In this document: positions 1 through 8,593 of the stretch, one piece after another
Position numbering within the stretch: the first letter of the stretch is position 1
Layout of the letters: every line of letters begins with the position of its first letter
NCBI GenBank assembly: GCA_002434335.1
Contig: DJJW01000022.1
Span: forward strand, 67,803 to 93,145
DNA from: Lachnoclostridium sp. UBA6558
GTDB taxonomy: Bacteria; Bacillota; Clostridia; Lachnospirales; Lachnospiraceae
Reading direction: 5' to 3'
Length of the DNA: 25,343 nt
Made by a program: the position numbers and the translations under genes
The notes under the pieces: model-generated
Databases searched by the model: none
What the model saw: only the letters and a program-made list of their open reading frames with translations
Told to the model about the DNA's origin: nothing

Positions 1-286
1 GATCGTAATAGCCCATAACGCCTTCCATCACCGAGATATCGCTATCCTTACTGCCTTCCAGGAATACTTCTTTTACAGCTTCTTCTCCCGAAAGAAAAAT
101 GTCCAGATTATAGGAATCTGTTCCGATTACCTTTCTGTGAAACATAGGATCAATGTAATCCGGTCCGCATTTAAAGGAACTGATACTCATTCCTCGCCCC
201 TGAAGACACTTTAAGATTCCACAGGTAATAGTGGTTTTACCGGTTCCGCTTTTGGTTCCGGCAAACATAATTCGGTTTCTTTTCAT
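1..286 (-). CDS. cbiA: Cobyrinate a,c-diamide synthase, N-terminal part (runs off left edge)
   Basis: The first 95 codons of a CbiA/CobB-type glutaminase-amidotransferase, which amidates the a and c side chains of cobyrinic acid using ATP and glutamine. The start MKRNRIMFAGTKSGTGKTT carries the P-loop of the dethiobiotin-synthetase-like ATPase domain (GTKSGTGKTT, about residues 10-19). FKCGPDYIDP follows, and VMEGVMGYYD near the cut edge matches the family's EGVMGLYDG motif. The C-terminal glutaminase domain lies outside the window. The ATG at 286 has a GGGGG stretch 6-7 nt upstream. It is the last visible gene of the cobalamin operon. The 196-nt gap up to cbiET (287-482) is longer than the other downstream gaps and shows no gene or clear terminator. 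Confidence 0.93.
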   Translation of the reverse strand, partial: MKRNRIMFAGTKSGTGKTTITCGILKCLQGRGMSISSFKCGPDYIDPMFHRKVIGTDSYNLDIFLSGEEAVKEVFLEGSKDSDISVMEGVMGYYD

Positions 287-482
287 TTTAACCCCCATTC
301 GCGCCTTGGCATATTCAAGTCAGAAGCTGATACAGCTTTTCATTTCCACACGAATACCCGTGCAACCCCAAGTCTGCTATCGCTACTGCCCAAATAAGAA
401 GTAGGATTTATCCTTTATTTCACACGTTGGAATACCATTCGTTTCTTGGCACCCTCCCGTAAGAAGTGGTAATTGACTGTTT

Positions 483-1691
483 TTATGTATTTCCTTTACC
501 TCTGCCCTTTATAATAAACACCGGATTTTGTGCAGAAAGCATGTGATAGGATCCTGCTGTTCTGGTTTTTGTAATGGCGGCCTGTAATATTTCCAGATCG
601 GTTATTTCCAGGTTCTTGAAAGCCTCCATGGCTTCACTTAAGGTTTCCAGTGTTATGGCATTTAGCACCAGCCTTATGGAAGGATTTCTTTGGAGTAATT
701 CCTCCAGTATTTTGCTCAGTTTACCTCTGCTGCCACCAATAAAAGCAGCATCCGGAACCGGTAGCTCTTCTAAGCAGTCCGGAGCACTTCCCTTGATTAC
801 AGTCAGATTCTTAAGTGAGAATTTGTCTCTGTTTCTTTCGATAAGCTCAGCACCTTCTTCTTTTTCCTCGACAGCATAGACCCAGCCGTTATTTAACAGC
901 AAAGCAGCTTCCACGCTTAAGGAACCGGTGCCGGCTCCGATGTCGTAAAGGATATCGTTATCTTTCAGCGAAAGCTTGCTAATTGAAAGAAGTCTTACCT
1001 CGCTTTTCGTCATAGGGATATCGCCTCTTATGAACTCTTCATCGGGTATACCAAGGTGATATTCTTTGCTGTAGAAATTGTTAATTATAAACAGGGATGT
1101 AAGCGGTTTATCTTCCATAACCGCTAACTCAGCCGGTGTCACTTTTATAACTTCCTCTTCTGCATAGGATAGTGCTGTTCCCACATAGATATCAAGCTCT
1201 AAAAGACCGGAATCCATAAGTTCCTTTCCTATTACAGAGAGCCTTCCATCGGTCAAAAGAAAAGATTTCGAATGCCCTCTTACTGCTCTTGTAAAGTCAC
1301 TGCTTTTTCCGTGCAGGCTTAAGATACAGGCATCTTCCCAGGAGATTCCAAGGAGAGCACTGAAATAAGAAACAGTGGATATACCAGGTATTACCTTAAC
1401 CTCAAATTCACCATTCTCCCTTAAGGCTTCTGCGACTTTACCTGCTCCACTATAAAAGCCTGTATCTCCTGAGAAAAGTATAGTATACTGCTCATAAACA
1501 GAAGCTTCGATAAACTGCTTGATTTCCAAAGGGGTGTAAGATTCAAAAATCTCTCTGTCACCACAGGATACAGCTTCCAGCATACGCCTTGCGCCAATGA
1601 ATACCTGTGCATTTTCAATGGCTCTTTTACCTTCCTGTGTAAGTGTGTCTGGGTTACCCATTCCAATCCCAACTAAGTTAATGCTTTTCAT
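483..1691 (-). CDS. cbiET: Fused cobalt-precorrin-7 C5-methyltransferase / cobalt-precorrin-6B C15-methyltransferase (decarboxylating)
   Basis: A 402-residue fusion of CbiE and CbiT, the enzymes that methylate C5 and C15 of the corrin ring and remove the C12 acetate carboxyl group. The CbiE half (about 1-205) is a tetrapyrrole methylase: VGIGMGNPDTLT at 7-18, LFSGDTGFYSGAG at 72-84 and IPGISTVSYFSA at 101-112. The CbiT half has GDIPMTKSEVR at 223-233, the SAM-binding loop DIGAGTGSLSVEAA at 250-263 and AFIGGSRG at 316-323. In some anaerobes these are separate genes; in others, as in aerobic CobL, they are fused. The ATG has AAAGGAA upstream. It lies 89 nt downstream of cbiJ in the operon. Confidence 0.95.
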   Translation of the reverse strand: MKSINLVGIGMGNPDTLTQEGKRAIENAQVFIGARRMLEAVSCGDREIFESYTPLEIKQFIEASVYEQYTILFSGDTGFYSGAGKVAEALRENGEFEVKVIPGISTVSYFSALLGISWEDACILSLHGKSSDFTRAVRGHSKSFLLTDGRLSVIGKELMDSGLLELDIYVGTALSYAEEEVIKVTPAELAVMEDKPLTSLFIINNFYSKEYHLGIPDEEFIRGDIPMTKSEVRLLSISKLSLKDNDILYDIGAGTGSLSVEAALLLNNGWVYAVEEKEEGAELIERNRDKFSLKNLTVIKGSAPDCLEELPVPDAAFIGGSRGKLSKILEELLQRNPSIRLVLNAITLETLSEAMEAFKNLEITDLEILQAAITKTRTAGSYHMLSAQNPVFIIKGRGKGNT

Positions 1692-1780
1692 AAATTCCTT
1701 TCTGCAAGTGAATTTCAGTTCTAGTTCTAACGATTTCTAAGAAAATCTTTTTGATACTTATTTACGGAAAAGTAGCAATC

Positions 1781-2545
1781 TCATTGCATGTTCATTGACC
1801 ATTCCGCCGCCAATCTATCCTTAATCTCTTCTACCGATAAGCCTGATTCCTCTTTGGGCCGTTGAATTACGATAACTTTAGCGCCGGCCATTCTTCCGCC
1901 TTCAGCTTTTTCTTCATATCCCCCAAGACTTCCGCCTTCTTTGGTAACCAGATACTTTCCATTTATCTGCTTTAGCATGGCGTAATTCAACTCCTTATGA
2001 AAGGGTCCCTGCATGCATATAATATTCTTTCGCTGATAGCCCAGATCAAAACAGTTCCTTAAAGCGTCCGGATCCGGAAGTATTCTTATATATAGCCTGT
2101 TCTGGTAATCCCTTACATTGGTATATTCTTTTAAATCCTTGCTCCCTGTGGTAATGAGGACATTTCCTTCCTTATCATTTAGGAACCGGATGGTTTCCTT
2201 TATATCATTTACTTCTATTATTCCTTTAACAGACAAAGTTTCCCTTATAACTCTTAATACGGGAACTCCAACCGATTGTGCCGCCTGTTTGATATTATCC
2301 GTTACATCACAGGCATAGGGATGTGTTGCATCTATAATAACAGTGGTTCCTTCTTCCTTCATAAGAAGTTCCATCTGCTGACTGTTAAGACGCCCTTCAC
2401 GGATACAACCCCAGGCGCCTTTATCCAATAGGGTCTTTCCATACTCTGTAGCTACGCAGGCAGTAACAGAGAGTTTCTTTTCCACGCAGTATTCATACAA
2501 GAGTCTTCCTTCTGTTGTACCTGCAAAAAGTAAGATTTTACTCAT
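1781..2545 (-). CDS. cbiJ: Cobalt-precorrin-6A reductase
   Basis: A 254-residue CbiJ/CobK-family reductase, which uses a reduced nicotinamide cofactor to reduce cobalt-precorrin-6A to 6B. The dinucleotide-binding start LLFAGTTEGRLL (5-16) is typical of the family, as are IDATHPYA (71-78), TTGSKDL (132-138) and the late LVTKEGGSLGG segment followed by EKAEGG. Length is normal. The ATG has AAAGGA upstream. It lies between cbiH and cbiET, with a 125-nt AT-rich gap from cbiH. The assignment is secure; whether the cofactor is NADH or NADPH cannot be read from the sequence. Confidence 0.94.
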   Translation of the reverse strand: MSKILLFAGTTEGRLLYEYCVEKKLSVTACVATEYGKTLLDKGAWGCIREGRLNSQQMELLMKEEGTTVIIDATHPYACDVTDNIKQAAQSVGVPVLRVIRETLSVKGIIEVNDIKETIRFLNDKEGNVLITTGSKDLKEYTNVRDYQNRLYIRILPDPDALRNCFDLGYQRKNIICMQGPFHKELNYAMLKQINGKYLVTKEGGSLGGYEEKAEGGRMAGAKVIVIQRPKEESGLSVEEIKDRLAAEWSMNMQ

Positions 2546-2670
2546 GTTTTCCTTTCTTCTGCCATATCCAATTTAGTTTATAAAAACTCTGAAAAAATTT
2601 CAGTTTTTATTACTTTAATAAGTCAGCTTTAGTTGTGAATGACCATTCATATTAAACATGTATTGATAAT

Positions 2671-3393
2671 TTATACGGAATAACCTCTTGGTGTAGCCAT
2701 GGAGTTCTCTATCTGCAGGGTATTTGAATTACCTATAAATACAGTAGTAAACATATCCGCTTCTCTCTCCCTTAACTCTGTCAGGGTAAGTACTTCCGCT
2801 TCTTCTCCTTCTCTCCCGATATTGCGGGTGATACCGCAAACAGTATCTCCTTTTCGGTACTGAAGCAGTATATCGCAGGCCTTCATCAGATGATCGGCAC
2901 GCTTCTTGCTGGAGGGATTATAGAGGCTGATACAGAAATCTCCCATGCCTGCACACTGCAGCCGCTTCTCGATTACTTCCCAGGGTGTAAGGAGATCACT
3001 TAAGCTGATTACTGCAAAATCATGGTTTAAGGGGGCTCCTAAGAGGGCGGCACCGCTTAAAGCAGCTGTAACGCCTGGTATTACCTTGAGCTTAACGGAA
3101 GGATATTCTTTTTTCAGTTCAAAACAAAGACTTGCAAGTCCGTAAACTCCAGCATCACCACTGCAGATTAAAGCAATATCCATACCTTTCGCTGCTTCCT
3201 CCATAGCCAGGCGGCATCTGCTTATCTCCTGTTTCATGGAGGTGCTGTAGTATTCTTTGTCCGGAAAATAAGGCTTCACAAGTTCTACATATGTAGTGTA
3301 TCCGGTAATAATCTGGCATTTTTCCAATACCTCGATGGCCTGTTTTGTCATATATTCAAGGGATCCTGCCCCAAAACCAACAATATAAAGCAT
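2671..3393 (-). CDS. cbiH: Cobalt-precorrin-3B C17-methyltransferase (ring contraction)
   Basis: A 240-residue tetrapyrrole methylase that methylates C17 and drives contraction of the macrocycle, making cobalt-precorrin-4. Visible motifs are VGFGAGSLEYMTKQA (5-19), SGDAGVYGLA (78-87), VIPGVTAALSGAALLGAPL (104-122) and the CbiH/CobJ-typical LYNPSSKKR (157-165). Some anaerobes carry a longer CbiH with an Fe-S-containing extension; this one has only the methylase core. The ATG has GAGGAA 4 nt upstream. It is separated from cbiG by 109 nt. Confidence 0.94.
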   Translation of the reverse strand: MLYIVGFGAGSLEYMTKQAIEVLEKCQIITGYTTYVELVKPYFPDKEYYSTSMKQEISRCRLAMEEAAKGMDIALICSGDAGVYGLASLCFELKKEYPSVKLKVIPGVTAALSGAALLGAPLNHDFAVISLSDLLTPWEVIEKRLQCAGMGDFCISLYNPSSKKRADHLMKACDILLQYRKGDTVCGITRNIGREGEEAEVLTLTELREREADMFTTVFIGNSNTLQIENSMATPRGYSV

Positions 3394-3502
3394 ATTTTCC
3401 TCTTTTCTGTATAATAACTTTCCTCATTTAGTATAAGGTTAGAAGGTATTATGTGTTTTATCCTTTAACGAGTAACTTAATTTTATACAAATCTTATTTT
3501 AC

Positions 3503-4534
3503 TTAAAACTCAATTTTGAATTCCCTCTCATAGACTGCCATTGCAATCCCTGCACCAGTAGTCTTTGGCAGCAGCTGTTTTCCATAACGGCTTGCCAGAG
3601 CACCGCTTCTTTCGCAGACATTGCCTACTCCTGCCGTTTCCTCCACAAAAGGAGAATGCATAAATTCTCCGGTCACTGCCGATAATTCTTCTGCTGAATA
3701 AAAGTACGTCTTTGCTTTCAACCTGTCTGCCAACTCAAGAATTCCGGGTTCTTCACTTTTTAAATTCACCGAGCAGATGGCAGAAATTCTGGCAATATCA
3801 ATGCCTGCCTGGCTGCAGACATCCGTTACCCTTTTATGCAGCGCCATACCTGTAACACCTTTACGGCAGCCTATACCAAGTACAAGATTCTTAGGTACCA
3901 GATGCAGGGTGGTTTCAAAGGGAGCAGCTTTTACATCACTGCCTATATAGATACCAACTTTTTTCACTCCCGGTTCCAGGCCAGCCGGCGGTTTACCAAG
4001 CAAAGGATAGTCACTATAGATTCCCACCGCTTCTCCGGCTAAGAGTGCTGCAGAAATTGACTTTATCCTGAAAATTTCTTTTATTACCAGTTCATGCTGT
4101 CCGGCAAATAAATCTACCGCAAAGACACCGTTTAAATCAGTCGCCGTAGTTATAACCGGCTTCGCCTCTATTAACTCTGCAACCTTTCTGCATAATTCAT
4201 TACCTCTGCCAAGATGGCCAGAGAGCAAAGATATAACGTAATTTCCCTTCTCATCCAGCACCAGGACAAAAGGGTCAACCTCTTTACCCTGAAGGTAGGG
4301 AGCTATGCTTCTTACTGCGATACCGCAGGCACCTATATAAATGATTCCTTCCCGGTTTTCAAAAAGTGTACCCGTTAGAACACTGATATTATCAAAACTT
4401 CCTAATTCATCAGCAGGTGTTGTGGAATATCGCTGAAACCCTTCCACATCATGTCCGTTATTTCTTAAGGCCCGGCAAAGGCGCTGATTAAGCTTGTTTC
4501 CGCCTTTGGTAAAGGATATTACTGTTATTTTCAT
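3503..4534 (-). CDS. cbiG: Cobalt-precorrin-5A hydrolase
   Basis: A 343-residue CbiG, which opens the delta-lactone of cobalt-precorrin-5A and releases the C20 carbon as acetaldehyde. The N-terminal domain shows GACGIAVRSIAP (68-79), LLSGHLGRGN (103-112) and TATDLNGVF (130-138). The C-terminal domain begins near LVLGIGCRKG (217-226), and its end carries VCERSGAL and the KTTGAGIAMAVYER segment. Both domains are complete. The start ATG is preceded by GAGGGAGC. Only 9 nt separate it from the upstream cbiF stop, so the two are probably translationally linked; cbiF makes the substrate that CbiG consumes. Confidence 0.94.
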   Translation of the reverse strand: MKITVISFTKGGNKLNQRLCRALRNNGHDVEGFQRYSTTPADELGSFDNISVLTGTLFENREGIIYIGACGIAVRSIAPYLQGKEVDPFVLVLDEKGNYVISLLSGHLGRGNELCRKVAELIEAKPVITTATDLNGVFAVDLFAGQHELVIKEIFRIKSISAALLAGEAVGIYSDYPLLGKPPAGLEPGVKKVGIYIGSDVKAAPFETTLHLVPKNLVLGIGCRKGVTGMALHKRVTDVCSQAGIDIARISAICSVNLKSEEPGILELADRLKAKTYFYSAEELSAVTGEFMHSPFVEETAGVGNVCERSGALASRYGKQLLPKTTGAGIAMAVYEREFKIEF

Positions 4535-4543
4535 AAGCTCCCT

Positions 4544-5293
4544 CTATTCCTGTCCTTTCCGGTACTCCGTTGTAAACCTTTCATCATAGAGCTTTGACAA
4601 TTCATAATCATTTCCCAGGGAGTCGCCTACCACGATTAATGCGGTTTTCTTTATTCCGTTATCTGCTGCTAAAGTCGATAACGCTTTTATAGTTCCTCTT
4701 GCAATCTTTTCATCCGCCCAGCTGGCTTTATAAACAATGGCACAGGGAGTATCTTCACCATACCCTCCAGCTATCAGCTCTTCGGATAACTCTTTTGTAT
4801 AGCTAACACTTAAGAATATAACCATGGTCGCTTTATGAGCCGCCAGAGCCTTTATGGATTCTCTCTCCGGTACCGGCGTTCTGCCAGCCATCCTGGTTAT
4901 GATAACAGTCTGCGTAACTCCCGGTAAGGTATACTCTGTCTTAAGAGCTGCTGCTGCACCAAATAAGCTGCTGACCCCCGGACAGATATCATAGTCTATT
5001 CCCATACATTCAAGTGCATCCATCTGCTCACGGATAGCACCATAGATGCTCGGATCACCGGTATGAAGGCGTACAATCTCTTTCTCCCTGTTATTATCAA
5101 TGACTTCCAATACCTGAGGCAGTGTCATGTAGGCACTGTCATAAAGAACAGCGTCCTCCCTGGCATACTCTAACAGTTCCTTATTAACCAGAGAGCCGGC
5201 ATATATAATAACACCTGCCTCACCAAGAAGCCTCGCACCTCTGACTGTTATCAAATCCGTGGCTCCGCTGCCCGCTCCTACAAAATGGACCAT
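4544..5293 (-). CDS. cbiF: Cobalt-precorrin-4 C11-methyltransferase
   Basis: A 249-residue tetrapyrrole methylase of the CbiF/CobM type, which adds the C11 methyl group and yields cobalt-precorrin-5A. It starts MVHFVGAGSGATDLITVRGA (1-20), the characteristic CbiF N terminus, with RLHTGDPSIYGAI at 75-87, CPGVSSLFGAAA at 104-115 and LPGVTQTVIITR after it. Length is normal. The ATG is preceded by AAAGGA at a somewhat long spacing of about 10 nt. The 227-nt gap to cbiD upstream contains the 18-bp tandem repeat described separately. Confidence 0.95.
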   Translation of the reverse strand: MVHFVGAGSGATDLITVRGARLLGEAGVIIYAGSLVNKELLEYAREDAVLYDSAYMTLPQVLEVIDNNREKEIVRLHTGDPSIYGAIREQMDALECMGIDYDICPGVSSLFGAAAALKTEYTLPGVTQTVIITRMAGRTPVPERESIKALAAHKATMVIFLSVSYTKELSEELIAGGYGEDTPCAIVYKASWADEKIARGTIKALSTLAADNGIKKTALIVVGDSLGNDYELSKLYDERFTTEYRKGQE

Positions 5294-5340
5294 AGTTCTT
5301 TATCCTTTCTATAATAAAAAGTTATAACTGATTGAAGACT

Positions 5341-5447
5341 ATATCTTGTGAAATTCTTATATCCTATGAAATTCTTATATCTCATGAAATTCTTTTATCT
5401 TATGAAATTCTTATATCTCATGAATTCTTATATCTCATGAATTGCTT
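5341..5447. repeat. 18-bp tandem repeat, six copies, between cbiD and cbiF
   Basis: Six head-to-tail units of the form ATATCTCATGAAATTCTT on the plus strand start at 5341, 5359, 5377, 5395, 5413 and 5430. The fifth unit is 17 bp. Units differ at a few positions (for example TCTTG, TCCTA, TCTCA before TGAA). Units with TCTCATGA contain a TCATGA palindrome. There is no spacer sequence, so this is a minisatellite and not CRISPR. It would be transcribed within the cobalamin mRNA. Confidence 0.9.
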
Positions 5448-5520
5448 AAATCCTATCTTAAACATATCACTTAAAATAAGCCAGGGGCCATTTAACTTAA
5501 GAGCAGAATAGATCAAAACC

Positions 5521-6708
5521 TCAACACAGCTTTTTTATCAGCCTCTCTGCTTCTGTTGTTTTTCCGAGAAGACCGAATTTATTTGAAAATAGGACTGCAC
5601 CTATTGTTAATCCATCATACGCCCTTTTCTTTAAATAATAATTTATTTTTTCTAATAAAATTTCAATGGTTGCTTCCATTTTTCCATGTTCTTTCAATAC
5701 TGCCAAGGCTTCCTCTGTGGTAACACAGTCCAGTATTTTGATTAATATCTCCGTATTACAGCCCGCTTTTAAGGCACAGCTGCACAGGATTTCCTGTCTG
5801 GCATCTCCCCATTTGGAGTGGGTATTCATAATGCCTGCTCCAAGCTTTACGAGCTTACCGATATGTCCTATCAGCAGTAAGCCCTTTAACTTAAATTCAT
5901 AAGCCATATCAAGGGTATCCCCGATAAAATTACTGCACTTTACCATATTCTCTTCCCCAAAATTCAACTCGCTTCCTGCAAAGGCTTCACCGTAATTTCC
6001 CGGCACTACTGCCAGAGTTGTAACCCCTTTGGCAGAGAGCATTCTTATTTCCGTTCGTATTGTATCCACAAGAGCCTTTTCACTCATGGGTTCAACGATT
6101 CCGCTGGTTCCAAGAATGGAGATACCACCGGTAATTCCAAGTCTTGGATTAAAGGTCTTCTCTGCAAGGCGCTCTCCTTCTGGAATCGCAATTACTACCC
6201 TGAGCCCTCCTTTGTATTCCGCTTCCTCGCAGATCTCCTTTACTTCCTTTTCTATCATTAGCCTTGGTACCCTGTTAATGGCAGCTTCACCAACCGGCTG
6301 GTCAAGTCCTGTTCTGGTGACTCTTCCGATTCCCAGGCCTCCATCAATGGTTATCCCTCTATCTGTTTTACTGACTGTAGCATAGACCAATACTCCGTGG
6401 GTAATGTCTGCATCATCTCCACCGTCCTTTTTAACCGAGCAGGTAACCGAAGGTAAAGTTACGGAGATAAACTGGCTGTCATCAGGCTCCGATAACTGCT
6501 CCTTCCCGTAATCTGTCCGGTTATGTTCTGTAGTGATGATATCAAGTGTGAGAACAATTCCTTTTGGAGTATCAATGGTTACTCGCCGGGCTTCTTTTTG
6601 CAACAGCAGCCCTATAGCTGCTGCCTTTGCCGCTGCTGCTGCACAGGAACCTGTTGTATAACCGCATCGCAGCTTTTTATTATCTTTATAGATATATAAT
6701 TCCTCCAT
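5521..6708 (-). CDS. cbiD: Cobalt-precorrin-5B C1-methyltransferase
   Basis: A 395-residue CbiD, the C1-methyltransferase specific to the anaerobic pathway and unrelated to the tetrapyrrole methylase fold. The N-terminal signature GYTTGSCAAAAAKAA (16-30) is clear, as are the middle segment with GLGIGRVTRTGLDQPVGEAAIN and the conserved GGISILGTSGIVEPMS stretch. Later come IGDTLD, LIGHIGKLVKLGAG and NTHSKWGDAR. Length is normal for the family. The ATG is preceded by AAGAGG. Both flanking gaps, toward cbiL and toward cbiF, hold tandem repeats. Confidence 0.95.
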   Translation of the reverse strand: MEELYIYKDNKKLRCGYTTGSCAAAAAKAAAIGLLLQKEARRVTIDTPKGIVLTLDIITTEHNRTDYGKEQLSEPDDSQFISVTLPSVTCSVKKDGGDDADITHGVLVYATVSKTDRGITIDGGLGIGRVTRTGLDQPVGEAAINRVPRLMIEKEVKEICEEAEYKGGLRVVIAIPEGERLAEKTFNPRLGITGGISILGTSGIVEPMSEKALVDTIRTEIRMLSAKGVTTLAVVPGNYGEAFAGSELNFGEENMVKCSNFIGDTLDMAYEFKLKGLLLIGHIGKLVKLGAGIMNTHSKWGDARQEILCSCALKAGCNTEILIKILDCVTTEEALAVLKEHGKMEATIEILLEKINYYLKKRAYDGLTIGAVLFSNKFGLLGKTTEAERLIKKLC

Positions 6709-6730
6709 GCTGCCTCTTTCCGGATGATCT

Positions 6731-6895
6731 ATCCTGCTCTATCTTTCCTAATCCTGTTCTATCAGTCCTATCCTATTCTAGCAGCATCCTATTCTACCTG
6801 TCATCCTATTCTACCTGTCATCCTATTCTACCTGACACCCTGTTCTACCTGACATCCTGCTCTACCTGTCATCCTGTTCTATCCATCCTGGCTGT
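6731..6895. repeat. 17-bp tandem repeat between cbiL and cbiD
   Basis: Five well-kept units of ATCCTATTCTACCTGTC run from 6786 to 6870 (starts 6786, 6803, 6820, 6837, 6854). More degenerate ATCCTGTTCTATC-like units lie on both sides, from about 6731 to 6895. Variation is mostly A/G and T/A at fixed positions. The array fills almost the whole cbiL-cbiD gap. On the mRNA strand the unit is purine-rich, with an AGGTAGAATAGGAT core. No spacers are present, so it is not CRISPR. Confidence 0.9.
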
Positions 6896-6912
6896 CCTTA
6901 ATTCCTACTAAC

Positions 6913-7611
6913 TTATTCAGCCTGCTCTTTTATGATTATAAGGGTAAAATACCCTGCTTCAGCCGGGAAATCTTCTATTTTTTCATAGATTCTTTCCTCT
7001 GCCATTCCACAATTCTCTGCCATCATGGCATGTAAGCCCAATTCTTTGATTCGCTGCACCAGCTCTTTGTATTTCCTGCCTGACTTCATAATGACTTTCG
7101 TCCCTGGCTGTCTTAGGGTTTCTTCAACATCATGCAGCCCGGGAATAATATGTATCTTGTCACTTCCGGCAGCAAGGCTTGTCTGTAAAAGAGCTGCTGC
7201 ATTGCAAAAGGAAGTAACTCCATTAATCGTACAGGTGCTTAAGCCTTTCTTCTTAAGGCGCTCCTCCAGATAACCATAGGTGGAATATACCGTAGGATCA
7301 CCCAGGGTCAGAAAGGCAACGCTAATGCCTTTTGCCAAATATTCCGCTACCTTACCGGCGCAAGAATCATGGCTTTGCTTCTGTCGTTCCTTATCCATCG
7401 TCATAGGCATGGGCAGGTAAAGGATTTCTTTCTCCTTAAGCTCTGGTATTGCTTCAGACCCGATCCTATAGGATACGCAGTTTTCTTTATTTTCGGCAGG
7501 TAGTGCTATGACCGGACACTCTCTTATAATTCTTACAGCCTTTAATGTAAGCAGTTCCGGATCCCCCGGTCCTACACCAATGCCATAAAATACAGCTGTA
7601 TCTCTCTCCAT
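6913..7611 (-). CDS. cbiL: Cobalt-precorrin-2 C20-methyltransferase
   Basis: A 232-residue tetrapyrrole methylase. The N terminus YGIGVGPGDPELLTLKA (about 9-25) is the classic CbiL/CobI motif, with VAFLTLGDPTVYSTYGYL (98-115) and INGVTSFCNAAALL (129-142) following. It methylates C20 of cobalt-precorrin-2, the first methylation after cobalt insertion. Length is normal. The ATG has GAGGAAG upstream, and only 17 nt separate it from the cbiK stop. Gene order here follows the pathway, with cobalt chelation and then C20 methylation. Confidence 0.95.
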   Translation of the reverse strand: MERDTAVFYGIGVGPGDPELLTLKAVRIIRECPVIALPAENKENCVSYRIGSEAIPELKEKEILYLPMPMTMDKERQKQSHDSCAGKVAEYLAKGISVAFLTLGDPTVYSTYGYLEERLKKKGLSTCTINGVTSFCNAAALLQTSLAAGSDKIHIIPGLHDVEETLRQPGTKVIMKSGRKYKELVQRIKELGLHAMMAENCGMAEERIYEKIEDFPAEAGYFTLIIIKEQAE

Positions 7612-7628
7612 ATTTTCCGCTTCCTCTC

Positions 7629-8408
7629 TTATAAACTAATCGCCTCTTTTGCATGGTCTGCAAAGATTTTCTGTATTCCGCTGTATTCGCCTAACCCCTT
7701 TAAGATACATTCCACTTCAAAGCCCTCCTGTAAGAGCATCTCCTTCCAGGAATCCTCCTCACCAGCCATATCGTTAGCGGCATGATCTCCTGATACTACC
7801 ATAAAGGGAGCAAGACAGACACCTTTATAACCTTTTGCTTTTAATCTTGGCAGAATGGTTTCAAGAGAAGGATACGCCTCAACTGTTCCCACATAAACAT
7901 GCTCATGGCCTTTATCCCTAAACACATATTCCAATGCCGCATAGGAGCTGTTCGTGTAATGGCTTGTTCCATGCCCCATAAATACCAGGGCTTTCTCTGT
8001 ACTTCCGGTATCCATTTCTTCTGCAACCTCTTCCACTGCCTTCATATAATCCTCTGTACTGCTAAGGAGCGGGGTTCCAACCTTTATGGAGTGGAATTCC
8101 TGTGCCAGCTCTCTTATATCCTCTAGCATCCGGTCATTCTCCACCCCATTTAGAATATGAGTAGGCTGTATGATAATCTCGCTGATACCGTCTTCCGCCA
8201 TCTGTCTTAAGGCCTGGGTTACTGTAAAGATTTCCATCCCATCCCGCTCTTTTAGAATCCTTATAATCATTTTGCTGGTAAATGCGCGGTAGAGCGCATA
8301 TTCCGGAAAAGTTTCCGCTAATCTTTCTTCTATCTTGACGATTGTTTTTTCCAACGTATTTAAATGACTGGTTCCAAAACTTACTACCAGCAATCCTTTA
8401 TTCTTCAT
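7629..8408 (-). CDS. cbiK: Sirohydrochlorin cobaltochelatase
   Basis: A 259-residue CbiK-type anaerobic chelatase that inserts Co2+ into sirohydrochlorin to start the cobalt-early pathway. Visible are VVSFGTSHLNTL (8-19), IIQPTHILNG (79-88), VFMGHGTSH (142-150) and VVSGDHAANDMAGE (204-217). His146 and His209 line up with the two metal-handling histidines known from Salmonella CbiK. The N terminus has no signal peptide, so it should be cytoplasmic. Its ribosome site GGGAGC, 8 nt before the ATG, is supplied by the edge of the structured repeat just upstream (8411-8500). Confidence 0.95.
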   Translation of the reverse strand: MKNKGLLVVSFGTSHLNTLEKTIVKIEERLAETFPEYALYRAFTSKMIIRILKERDGMEIFTVTQALRQMAEDGISEIIIQPTHILNGVENDRMLEDIRELAQEFHSIKVGTPLLSSTEDYMKAVEEVAEEMDTGSTEKALVFMGHGTSHYTNSSYAALEYVFRDKGHEHVYVGTVEAYPSLETILPRLKAKGYKGVCLAPFMVVSGDHAANDMAGEEDSWKEMLLQEGFEVECILKGLGEYSGIQKIFADHAKEAISL

Positions 8409-8410
8409 AA

Positions 8411-8500
8411 GCTGCTCCCATTTGCGTATTTCAACACCTGTACAAAATTAGGGGAAGTGAAAGCATTGCTTTCACTCTTTGTTCCCATCTGCGTGTTTTA
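8411..8500. repeat. Structured intergenic repeat upstream of cbiK
   Basis: Contains the motif TCCCATYTGCGT twice (about 8412 and 8485) and a near-perfect palindrome GTGAAAGCATTGCTTTCAC (about 8457-8475). The same ingredients (TTTCACTC, TCCCATCTGCGT, a GTGAAAG...GCTTCAC hairpin) recur at 14640-14776 between the two oxidoreductase genes. Its GGGAGC (minus strand) is the Shine-Dalgarno of cbiK. It looks like a dispersed REP-type element; more copies elsewhere in the genome are expected but not visible here. Confidence 0.6.
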
Positions 8501-8593
8501 GTAATAGCTAAATAAGGTGGAGTAAACATATCTAATTAACTCTACACCATTTTTTTCGCAGGTCTTTCTCCGTTCTGAATAATTTCTATAATT

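Noticed and set aside
5341..6895. CRISPR-like direct repeats around cbiD
   Set aside because: Units are head to tail with no spacers and no cas genes nearby; they are minisatellites.
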